Origin: Dyadobacter koreensis
GTDB lineage: Bacteria; Bacteroidota; Bacteroidia; Cytophagales; Spirosomataceae
Direction: 5' to 3'
Assembly: GCF_900108855.1 (NCBI RefSeq)
Contig: NZ_FNXY01000005.1
Location: 577,061 to 641,060 of the forward strand
Length of the DNA: 64,000 bases
Shown here in pieces: positions 44,901 to 52,642 of the stretch; position 1 is the first letter of the stretch; each line of letters begins with the position of its first letter. The position numbers and the translations under genes were made by a program. The notes beneath the pieces were generated by a model. That model saw only the letters and a list, made by a program, of their open reading frames with translations. It searched no databases and was not told the origin of the DNA.

Positions 44901-47141
44901 TTATTTCAACAAAGCAGTGGCTTTGTCAATTTCAGCGCTGAACGATTTTAATACGTCGCTGACGCGTTGAATGCCGGATTCAGCTTCTGTCCAGTTTTTT
45001 TGCTCAATTGCTTCGCGGATCATGGGCAGGGTTTTTACGCCATAACCGGTATAAAATCCGGGAGCATAGATCTGATGCTTATACCAGGGACGTCTTGGTA
45101 AACCTGCATCGTTGATCAAAAAACGCTCTGTTTTGTATAAAATCTGATTCAGCTGAGCTAATTTTTCCGCCGGAACCGCTGGCATTTTAGTACTCGCCTG
45201 GGAATATGCAGAAGCGCTTTTTTCCAAAACAGCCAGTGCATTTTCCAACGGAGCAAAATTCAGATAAGGGACGGAAACCATTTCTTTTGGTTTTGTAAAA
45301 GGCTCTTTTGGATCGGCGGTAAGTTCAAAACGATTTTCTTTCACCAACTTGTTGTGGTCATCTGATTTCGTTCGAACCGCTTCAAGGTCGCGTTTTATTT
45401 CAGTCGCGTAGGTCTGGACGGTATTTGAAAAGTTACTAAAATCGAATGGAAGTACCTCAGCATTGGCAAATCTCAAAACAGAACGTCCCATCGTTTTCGC
45501 CAAAGTAGCACCATAGGCGAAATCTCCATCTTTGAAACGGACATAGTTGTCGTAAGAATCATAAATGGAGTGATAATCTCCGCCGGCATCTTCACCGCCA
45601 AAACCAACGTTGATCGAAGCGATACCCAAATGCTGGATGAACGGCGTGTAATCTGAGCCTGAACCAAGAGCTCCTATACGAATATCCGCTCTTGTTTTCG
45701 CATCCTGCCTGACCGTCGGATTTCCTTCAACCATCATTCTGGAACGTAAACGGTCAATAATTGGGATATTTCTTTCAGGATCAATAACGTCCCTGCCAAC
45801 CTGATTTACAAATTTTTCTAACGTATGCGATCCGCCGGCACCTAAAAATCCGCGGCCGTTCCCGTCTGTGTTCAGGTATACCACCGTCTTTTCCGATAAC
45901 GTTTTTTTGTATTTCTCAACCCATTCTGTTGAGCCTAGCAATCCTGGTTCTTCACCGTCCCACCAGCAATAAACGATTGTTCTTTTTGGTTTCCAGCCAG
46001 TTTTAACCAGTTCTCCTAATATTCTTGCTTCTTCCAGTTCCGCAACCGCGCCGCTTACAGGATCGCTCGCTCCGAAAACCCAGGCATCGTGGTGATTACC
46101 GCGGACGACCCATTGATCAGGAAATTCACTTCCTTTTAATGTGGCGATGACATTATACGCAGGAACTATATCAAAGTTAAATTCAAGTTTCAAATGAACC
46201 TTCGCCGGCCCCGGACCCACATGATAGGTGATCGGTAAAGCTCCACGCCAGGACGCTGGGGCAACCTGCCCGCCAAGTGCTTTTAACAATGGCAAAGCGT
46301 CTCCATAGGAAATGGGTAAAACAGGAATTTTCATCATGCTCGGCGCATCTTTTACCGACAGGCGAGGGTTATCTTTATCCGGAATAAAGCCGTTTGACAA
46401 AGGATCGCCGGGAGCCAATGGTAAATCGACAACAGAACCGCGCTGTGCTCCGGCGTCGTTTTTAAAAGGACCTTTTGGATAAACTTCTCCCTGGAAAAAA
46501 CCGTCTTCTTTTGGATCAGAGTAAATAATACACCCGATTGCTCCATGCTCGTAAGCTACTTTGGGTTTGATACCACGCCACGAATTACCATATTTAGCGA
46601 TAACAATTTTCCCTTTTACGTCAATGCCAAGTTTTGCAAGCTCTTCATAGTCGTCCGGGATTCCGTAATTGACGAACACAAGTTCCGCCGTAACGTCGCC
46701 ATCCGCAGAGAACGCGTGATACGGAGGGAGTACGTCTTTCGTTTGGCCGGAAGTAGCGTCTTCTTTTACAGCGCGTTCAGTCAGGGAAGCTTTGAATTTT
46801 GTAGGTTCGGTCAACTCTAATATTCTAACTTTCGGAGTTGGAAATAAAACATGGACGGTGTCCAAATGCGCCTCAAAACCCCAGGAAGTTAGTTTGTCGC
46901 GTAGAAAGAGTGCATTGTTCAAACCATACGCAGAACCGAGCTGATGCGGATAAGCAGTCATTCTTTTCATCCAGTCCCGCAGGTTATTGACCTGTAATTG
47001 TTTGTCAAAAGATGTCTCCAGCTCGATTTCCTTCTTTGCGGCGTCAGCACCAAAACCGATTAAGGATTGTGCATAAACGGGACTGAATAAGACTTGTGAA
47101 AAGAAAAGCGCAGGAATTGTTTTTCTGAAAATTTGTTTCAT
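44901..47141 (-). CDS. M28 family zinc metallopeptidase (glutamate carboxypeptidase II-like)
   Basis: A 746-residue exported peptidase. The signal peptide is MKQIFRKTIPALFFSQVLFS; a PA domain lies around 130-310 (KGKIVIAKYGNSWRGIK). The catalytic domain has the zinc ligands in NHHDAW, SDPVSG, WDGEEPG (general base Glu), the Asp of LNTDGNGRG and the His of GGDYHSIYDSYD. The C-terminal region is the transferrin-receptor-like dimerisation domain, giving the GCPII layout. It probably trims peptides or removes glutamate in the periplasm. Monocistronic with a strong terminator. Confidence 0.92.
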   Translation of the reverse strand: MKQIFRKTIPALFFSQVLFSPVYAQSLIGFGADAAKKEIELETSFDKQLQVNNLRDWMKRMTAYPHQLGSAYGLNNALFLRDKLTSWGFEAHLDTVHVLFPTPKVRILELTEPTKFKASLTERAVKEDATSGQTKDVLPPYHAFSADGDVTAELVFVNYGIPDDYEELAKLGIDVKGKIVIAKYGNSWRGIKPKVAYEHGAIGCIIYSDPKEDGFFQGEVYPKGPFKNDAGAQRGSVVDLPLAPGDPLSNGFIPDKDNPRLSVKDAPSMMKIPVLPISYGDALPLLKALGGQVAPASWRGALPITYHVGPGPAKVHLKLEFNFDIVPAYNVIATLKGSEFPDQWVVRGNHHDAWVFGASDPVSGAVAELEEARILGELVKTGWKPKRTIVYCWWDGEEPGLLGSTEWVEKYKKTLSEKTVVYLNTDGNGRGFLGAGGSHTLEKFVNQVGRDVIDPERNIPIIDRLRSRMMVEGNPTVRQDAKTRADIRIGALGSGSDYTPFIQHLGIASINVGFGGEDAGGDYHSIYDSYDNYVRFKDGDFAYGATLAKTMGRSVLRFANAEVLPFDFSNFSNTVQTYATEIKRDLEAVRTKSDDHNKLVKENRFELTADPKEPFTKPKEMVSVPYLNFAPLENALAVLEKSASAYSQASTKMPAVPAEKLAQLNQILYKTERFLINDAGLPRRPWYKHQIYAPGFYTGYGVKTLPMIREAIEQKNWTEAESGIQRVSDVLKSFSAEIDKATALLK

Positions 47142-47274
47142 AAACGGAGCGAAAATTAAATTCAGGTAAAGGATAATCCTAATATAGTGATAATTAGGAA
47201 CCTGATTTTCTCAACTCCGTAAATTCATATTTTTGATGGTATTGTTTCAATACCGAGCATTATTAAATTTGAGT

Positions 47275-47655
47275 TTACTGCAACAGCACTGCCGATATCC
47301 TGACATTTAAACCATGCGCAACATCAAGCGCCAGTTTTGTATCAATCTTGAAAAAACGGCCTATTTTTTGTTTTAAAATAAGCTCGCTTTCAGGTCCATC
47401 AATACGCTTCATAGCACTGACAATGTTTTCAACCAAATTTTCCCGGTCGTCAGCTGATAACATTTCCCTGAAAAAAATGCCGGAAAGACGAAAATTCTGG
47501 TCGTCTTCGCTATAACAATTAGCGACATTGAGACCCATCAATAAGGAGGTATTTCGTTCGTCTGCTTTGCTGTTGCAGCAGCTTCCCGAACATTTATCCA
47601 GGCATCTGGCTGTTTCTTGAAAACTTTTAGGCTCCGGTTTCGCAAGTATATTCAT
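47275..47655 (-). CDS. Free-standing catalase-related (immune-responsive) domain with Cys-rich N-terminus
   Basis: A 126-residue protein. Residues about 60-118 (FFREMLSADDRENLVENI...KIGRFFKIDTKLALDVAHGLNV) match the C-terminal catalase-related domain that normally ends a full catalase, with the usual pattern of an early REM-like helix and a late FxxD...VAxGLN motif. The catalase core, including the haem ligand region, is absent and no remnant of it lies upstream. The N-terminus has five cysteines (18, 22, 26, 27, 47; CLDKCSGSCC), possible metal ligands. Whether it is functional or a fragment is open. Confidence 0.7.
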   Translation of the reverse strand: MNILAKPEPKSFQETARCLDKCSGSCCNSKADERNTSLLMGLNVANCYSEDDQNFRLSGIFFREMLSADDRENLVENIVSAMKRIDGPESELILKQKIGRFFKIDTKLALDVAHGLNVRISAVLLQ

Positions 47656-47932
47656 TTTCAGTGCTCATTTAAGATCTGTTGAATAATCAGATCGATGATC
47701 GTAATAACGAGAGCAAAGGCCCGCTTCACCCTCGTTGAGTATATTACCATTTAATAGACAATACAAAGTTATATTACCCCTATGCCTAAAACGATTGCTG
47801 TTTTATGGTAATGATGGTACAAATCAATGTATTTATCTTCGTCGCTGGTTATTGCGATTTCTTTTAATTAATACGTGATTAATTAAACAATCGATTCAAG
47901 AGAATCACATAAATCTATTACAACGAATGAAA
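47656..47932. other. Intergenic stretch without recognised features
   Basis: AT-rich sequence between the catalase-related gene and the terminator at 47933. I see no open frame with coding character, no RNA gene and no repeat here. Confidence 0.5.
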
Positions 47933-47961
47933 AAGCCTGTCAAAATGGTTTTGACAGGCTT
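47933..47961 (-). terminator. Intrinsic terminator of the pirin-like operon
   Basis: Perfect 13-base arms AAGCCTGTCAAAA and TTTTGACAGGCTT around TGG, followed on the minus strand by a T-run, 35 bases after the stop codon of the pirin-like gene. Confidence 0.85.
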
Positions 47962-47995
47962 AGCTTACTAATATTTTTTGCTCTTGGCTCAAATT

Positions 47996-48724
47996 TTACA
48001 AATCAGTTCTATCAATACTCAGCTCCAAAATCAGAATAATTGCGTCATTCGACAGGGCCTCAAATTCTAATTCTTCAGGATTCCATAACGATAAACCGTC
48101 CCGCGATTCCATCAAACGATTTTGAACTTCAAAAGCGCCCTCTATGATAAAAACAAAAATTCCGTTTTCCGGATTTTTAAGCTTATAAATTCCTTCTTCT
48201 CTTCCACCATACTTGCCAATATATGCGTACGCCTCTTGTTGAATTTTCAAGCCCTCATCTTTCGGTGAAAAAAGTGGAACAAGCTGATTTTTCGTGTCAA
48301 GTTCAATCGTTCCTTCCTGATTTCCAGCAACAAAATTTGGATTGTCATTTTTTAGCCAGAGCTGGATAAAGCTGACCAATTCTTTATCGTAAGGATTGGT
48401 GATTTCATAATTCATCGAGTTTTCTGCAGAAAAAATCTGCAACTGGCCCGCTTCCAGAATTCCGGGTTCTCCCAGGCTGTTATGAAATTCCACCGCACCA
48501 ACAACAGGAATCAAAATTACCTCCGTGTTTTGTTCAAGTTTCATGATACAGCTTTTTCCGGCTGCGAGGGTATCATCATTTAATACCTGCAAATTTCCGA
48601 ACGGCACTCTGAATTCATCCTGATAAGAACCGAAATTAAACGTATGGAAACTTCGGAACCATGATAATTGAGAAATTCCGCGTTGGGCGGCCAGATATAT
48701 TTGTCCTTTTGTCTGCGTGATCAT
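47996..48724 (-). CDS. Pirin-like bicupin (YhaK/pirin family)
   Basis: A 242-residue double-cupin protein. The pirin-type beginning is AQRGISQLSWFRSFHTFNFGSYQDEF; the first cupin runs to about 125 and the second from about 130. The pattern of metal-binding residues of true pirins (HPH...) is not obvious; the first motif carries WFRSFHTFNFG with one histidine, so metal binding or quercetinase activity is uncertain. It follows the unknown gene at 48721-49296 with a 4-base overlap. Confidence 0.75.
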   Translation of the reverse strand: MITQTKGQIYLAAQRGISQLSWFRSFHTFNFGSYQDEFRVPFGNLQVLNDDTLAAGKSCIMKLEQNTEVILIPVVGAVEFHNSLGEPGILEAGQLQIFSAENSMNYEITNPYDKELVSFIQLWLKNDNPNFVAGNQEGTIELDTKNQLVPLFSPKDEGLKIQQEAYAYIGKYGGREEGIYKLKNPENGIFVFIIEGAFEVQNRLMESRDGLSLWNPEELEFEALSNDAIILILELSIDRTDL

Positions 48725-49296
48725 AACGGGCTGTTTTCAGATGATGAAATCAGATTATCTTCTTTTTGCCTGACTGCTGGTGAACTAAGAATCACGCTGG
48801 AAATATTCAGATAAGGCTGTAAAGAAATCATTTCAGTTTCCACTTCTTGCCCGCATTTCAAAGCTTCCCGCTGATCGCCATAAGCCAAAAGTAATTTTCC
48901 ATCCAGGGTGTCAATCCAGGTGATGGGTTCGGTGTAAAAATAAATTGCCACTTTATGGCTTGCTTTATCCCGCACATCCGAATGAATAATTTCGAACTTA
49001 AAATGTTTAAAAGGCAGACATAATTTTCCGTACACATTGGCGACATCGGGTACGATATCTTTGAGTTGACGGATATAATTAATGGCAGCGGTGCTAACCA
49101 CATAAGTCATGCCTTTGGCGGCAGGGACATTGTCAGAAATTTCCTGAAAAGTATTGTATTTGCCGTTCTGAGTATAAGTTTGGGCCTGCATGAAAAACTC
49201 CATCCAGGTATCTTCGAAGACATATTTGTCCCAGGCTTTTTCCGAAGAAGCATCGATAATTTTCCGGTAACACAGCTGAATTATTCCCTTCGTCAT
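48721..49296 (-). CDS. Hypothetical protein, operon partner of the pirin-like gene
   Basis: A 191-residue soluble protein without signal peptide or membrane helix, with three cysteines (residues 9, 92 and 148). Mixed alpha/beta sequence; the C-terminus is Ser/Asp-rich. I do not recognise a family. Its stop codon overlaps the start of the pirin-like gene, so the two are co-translated. Confidence 0.6.
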   Translation of the reverse strand: MTKGIIQLCYRKIIDASSEKAWDKYVFEDTWMEFFMQAQTYTQNGKYNTFQEISDNVPAAKGMTYVVSTAAINYIRQLKDIVPDVANVYGKLCLPFKHFKFEIIHSDVRDKASHKVAIYFYTEPITWIDTLDGKLLLAYGDQREALKCGQEVETEMISLQPYLNISSVILSSPAVRQKEDNLISSSENSPL

Positions 49297-49348
49297 GGTT
49301 TTTGATCAGATCATTCGAAATCTACGTCGGCAGCGTATTCTGTTTTTA

Positions 49349-50083
49349 TTAACCGTTTACAACAATCGTATGTGTCAAAACATAACCGTCTGTGATACTG
49401 CCCGTAAAGGAAGCAAGTTCGGTTCCTACACCGTCGCTAAAAACATTGTCGTTAGCATTGGTGGTATCCTGCAAACCGTGACTTTTATAAACACCCTGCG
49501 CATAAACCGTATTGTTAATCGTTTGATCAAAAGCAATTTGTGTAACCAAAAGAGAAGTTCCCGAGCTGCTGTAAATGTGTGCATGAATATGCGGCGCGCG
49601 ACCAGAATACCAGCCTGGATAGATACTTGTAAACGTGACCAAACCGTTTGCGTCTGTCGTTTGTCTGCCCCTTAAAAAGTGGACGCTGGTGTAATTGGTA
49701 GACTGCATTCCCGTTCCTCCGTACTCGGAATAGTTACCGGCAGCATCGCAATGCCAGATATCAACGATAGCATTCGCCAACGCCGCACAACTGTTATTTT
49801 TATTCTGTATTGTAATTTTAACAGTAAGTTTTGTTCCGCTGCGATCCGATGTGATATCGGTCATGACCAATGAGCTTGGTGTTTTTGTTGGGAAAGGCCC
49901 CGCCGTTTCCGTAGCCGTTGTTGTACACGAGCCCGTGGTTGTTCCGGTCGTTGTACCCGTTGTCGTTTCGGTCGTGGAAACAGGATTAACGGTATCGCCG
50001 CTGCAAGCACCGACGATCGGAAGGATAAAGGATGTTCCCAACGCCGATAAGAAACCTCTTCTTAAAAATTCTTTACGTTCCAT
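49349..50083 (-). CDS. Exported intradiol ring-cleavage dioxygenase-like protein
   Basis: A 244-residue protein of the protocatechuate/catechol dioxygenase fold. The N-terminus has a twin-arginine-like start (ERKEFLRRGFLSALG) and a lipobox (VGAC, Cys27), so it would be a Tat-exported lipoprotein. A low-complexity TTGTTTGTTTG linker joins it to the catalytic domain. Fe(III) ligands are visible as Tyr in NYSEYGG, and Tyr/His/His in GWYSGRAPHIHAHIY. Its soluble relatives cleave catechols; here the enzyme would act in the envelope. Confidence 0.88.
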   Translation of the reverse strand: MERKEFLRRGFLSALGTSFILPIVGACSGDTVNPVSTTETTTGTTTGTTTGSCTTTATETAGPFPTKTPSSLVMTDITSDRSGTKLTVKITIQNKNNSCAALANAIVDIWHCDAAGNYSEYGGTGMQSTNYTSVHFLRGRQTTDANGLVTFTSIYPGWYSGRAPHIHAHIYSSSGTSLLVTQIAFDQTINNTVYAQGVYKSHGLQDTTNANDNVFSDGVGTELASFTGSITDGYVLTHTIVVNG

Positions 50084-50231
50084 AAGTTTGACAGTTCTGG
50101 TTTTTTAGACAATACGTCCCAAAGCAGAAGGTTGTTGCTGAAAGCGATTAGTTTGAGGTAAAGCACTGGAATGTTGCGGTAAATTCGGAAATTTATGAGT
50201 TGCCTTTGTGATAACTTATTTACTTTGCCCT

Positions 50232-51032
50232 ATGAAAAAAATCTTCATTATAATCGCAGCGGTGGCGCTGGGATGTTCCACTTCCAAACAGCCATCAACT
50301 ACTTCCACAAATTCCCTGAATCTTACAGCCGACGGGAAATTATTCGCAGCATTATTCCAACAGCGCGCCGCTGAATATAAAGCATTGTGTTTTCAGGCAT
50401 TTAACATCGCACATGTACGCGTCGACGAAGCTTTATTACAGCCTCAGTCAAAGCCATTGGCAATTGTCACGGATATTGATGAAACAGTTCTGGATAATAG
50501 CCCTTACGATGTGAGGCAGTCGCTTGTCGGAAAAGATTATGAGCAAAAGTCGTGGGAGCAATGGACCGGGCTTTCGAAAGCAGATACCGTTCCGGGCGCT
50601 TTGTCTTTTTTAAAATATGCTGCTTCAAAGGGTATAAAAGTATTTTATCTGACAAACCGTGCAGAAGCCGAACGTAAAGGAACACTGGAAAATCTGGTTC
50701 GTTTTGGCTTTCCTGATGCAACGAACGATCATTTGATTTTAAAACAAAACGTATCTTCCAAGGAATCCAGAAGACAAACAATTGCTGAAACGCATAACAT
50801 TATTATGCTGATGGGCGATAATCTGGGCGATTTCAGTGCTTTGTTTGATAAAAAATCCGAAGCGGAACGCATGAAAAATACCTATGCTTCTGCCGCTGAA
50901 TTCGGAAAAAGATTCATTGTTTTGCCAAATTCTGTTTATGGAGATTGGGAAAATTCAGTTTATCAATACAACACCAAGCTGACAACCTCCCAAAAAGATT
51001 CAATCATCAAAAATCTGTTGAAAAGCTACTAA
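50232..51032 (+). CDS. 5'-nucleotidase, lipoprotein e(P4) family
   Basis: A 266-residue HAD phosphatase with lipobox (ALGC, Cys15) in a short signal peptide. Core motifs are VTDIDETVLDNSPYD (nucleophile and acid/base Asp), the TNRAEAERKGT region (motif II) and MLMGDNLGDFSALF (motif III). e(P4) enzymes in Haemophilus remove phosphate from nucleotides such as NMN at the outer membrane. The ATG at 50232 is chosen from the signal peptide; the frame continues 8 codons upstream. TTACTTTG ends 5 bases before it. Confidence 0.9.
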   Translation: MKKIFIIIAAVALGCSTSKQPSTTSTNSLNLTADGKLFAALFQQRAAEYKALCFQAFNIAHVRVDEALLQPQSKPLAIVTDIDETVLDNSPYDVRQSLVGKDYEQKSWEQWTGLSKADTVPGALSFLKYAASKGIKVFYLTNRAEAERKGTLENLVRFGFPDATNDHLILKQNVSSKESRRQTIAETHNIIMLMGDNLGDFSALFDKKSEAERMKNTYASAAEFGKRFIVLPNSVYGDWENSVYQYNTKLTTSQKDSIIKNLLKSY

Positions 51033-51085
51033 GCCAACAAACGTGACAATCCCTGACTATCCTTGACAACTCTTGAACCAATTTT

Positions 51086-52471
51086 ATGCTAAATCGCTTC
51101 CTTATCCTACTTATTTTCCTTGCACCAATTGCCGCCCAATCCCAAAATCCTGCGAAGCCATTAAGCCAGCTTCAGCAAGAATTTATTAACCTTCGTTTTG
51201 GAATGTTTATTCATTACAATATTCCCACTTACATGGATCAGGACTGGCCCGATCCGGATGCTTCTCCTGCCATGTTTAATCCGACTAAACTGGATTGCAA
51301 TCAATGGGCTAAGGCGGCTAAATCTGCGGGGATGTCCTATGGCTGTCTGACAACAAAACACCATAGCGGATTCTGCATTTGGGATACGAAAACCACGGAT
51401 TACAGCGTGATGAACAGTCCGCTGAAGCGTGATGTGGTAAAGGAATATGCAGAAAGTTTTCGGGCAAATGGTTTGAAAGTGATGCTGTATTATTCGATTC
51501 TGGATACGCATCACAAGCTTCGTCCGGGACATATCGAAAAGAAACACGTGGATATGGTAAAGGCGCAATTGACTGAATTGCTGACTAAATATGGCGAGAT
51601 TTCTGCATTGATCATTGATGGCTGGGATGCGCCGTGGTCGAGAATTTCCTATGACGATGTGCCGTTTGAAGAGATCTATACTTTGGTGAAAACGTTGCAG
51701 CCAAATTGTTTGCTGATGGATCTGAACGCAGCAAAATATCCGAAAGAAGCGCTTTATTACACCGATATCAAATCGTATGAACAAGGTGCCGGTCAGCATA
51801 TTTCGAAAGAAACCAATCAGTTGCCCGCACTATCGTGTCTGCCGATTAATAGTGCATGGTTCTGGAAGAAATCTTTCCCGACATCTCCCGTGAAAAATCC
51901 GGTTGATCTGGTAAACAATAATCTGGTTCCGTTTAATCAGGCATATTGCAATTTCATTTTGAACGTCGCCCCAAACCGTGACGGATTAATTGATGATAAC
52001 GCTTTAAAAGCGCTGGAACAAATGGGGAATACCTGGAAAAAGGGGACTGTGCCAAAACTTGGAAAGATGGATGCGCCGATTATTTCGTCCAATGTAGCCA
52101 AGCATCAATCTACAAATTCGAGCTGGAGCGAAGATATGGATATCATGGATTTTGCCAATGACGATAGTTTTACCACGTCCTGGAAATCGAATAAAGAAGT
52201 GAAAAATCCATGGTTTGAGATTGATTTTGATCAGGACAAATCTTTTAACATGATCACGATTGCCCAGGGAGGAAATGCAGTAATCAAAAAATACCGTGTT
52301 GAATATTTTGGAAACGGTACCTGGAAATCCATTCAGACGATAACCGGTCCTGAAAAAATAAAAACCCTTCGTTTTGACAGAGTCTGGGGAGGAAAAGTGA
52401 GAATTTTGATAGATGAATTTACAGCTCCGCCAGCGCTGGCAGAAGTTGGCGTATACAACGAAAGGAGATAG
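51086..52471 (+). CDS. GH29 alpha-L-fucosidase with C-terminal F5/8-type domain
   Basis: A 461-residue secreted glycosidase. After a signal peptide (MLNRFLILLIFLAPIAAQSQ), the GH29 catalytic domain begins with LRFGMFIHYNIPTY and contains TTKHHSGFCIWDTKTTDYSV and the nucleophile region LIIDGWDAPWSR, with Asp in IDG. Residues about 325-461 are a discoidin-like sugar-binding domain. It would release fucose from glycans. The terminator at 52492 closes the gene. Confidence 0.92.
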   Translation: MLNRFLILLIFLAPIAAQSQNPAKPLSQLQQEFINLRFGMFIHYNIPTYMDQDWPDPDASPAMFNPTKLDCNQWAKAAKSAGMSYGCLTTKHHSGFCIWDTKTTDYSVMNSPLKRDVVKEYAESFRANGLKVMLYYSILDTHHKLRPGHIEKKHVDMVKAQLTELLTKYGEISALIIDGWDAPWSRISYDDVPFEEIYTLVKTLQPNCLLMDLNAAKYPKEALYYTDIKSYEQGAGQHISKETNQLPALSCLPINSAWFWKKSFPTSPVKNPVDLVNNNLVPFNQAYCNFILNVAPNRDGLIDDNALKALEQMGNTWKKGTVPKLGKMDAPIISSNVAKHQSTNSSWSEDMDIMDFANDDSFTTSWKSNKEVKNPWFEIDFDQDKSFNMITIAQGGNAVIKKYRVEYFGNGTWKSIQTITGPEKIKTLRFDRVWGGKVRILIDEFTAPPALAEVGVYNERR

Positions 52472-52491
52472 TAGACTATTAAGTTAAGGAG

Positions 52492-52531
52492 AGTCCGTTT
52501 ATCAGTTTCTTGCTGGCAAACGGGCTTTTTT
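52492..52531 (+). terminator. Intrinsic terminator after the fucosidase
   Basis: Arms AGTCCGTTT and AAACGGGCT (one G-T pair) with a 17-base loop and a run of T at 52526-52531. Confidence 0.75.
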
Positions 52532-52603
52532 ACCAATAATACTGCATGATTTTAATCATGAATAATGCGAACTGAAATCAATTTTTCTCTTGCTGCTTCG
52601 ATA

Positions 52604-52611
52604 TAGTTTTG
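52604..52611 (+). promoter_or_regulatory. -7 promoter element of the 602-residue protein gene
   Basis: TAGTTTTG (TAnnTTTG). Transcription would start near 52618, inside the region of the GTG at 52616, which favours the ATG at 52643 as the real start with a leader of about 25 bases. Confidence 0.45.
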
Positions 52612-52642
52612 GATCGTGAATTTATTACTTCCAGCAAATATC

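Noticed and set aside
49915..49985. Tandem repeat in the minus-strand dioxygenase gene as a CRISPR or satellite
   Set aside because: The repeated GTTGT/CGTT-like units encode a Thr/Gly linker in frame; no spacers, no constant unit length.
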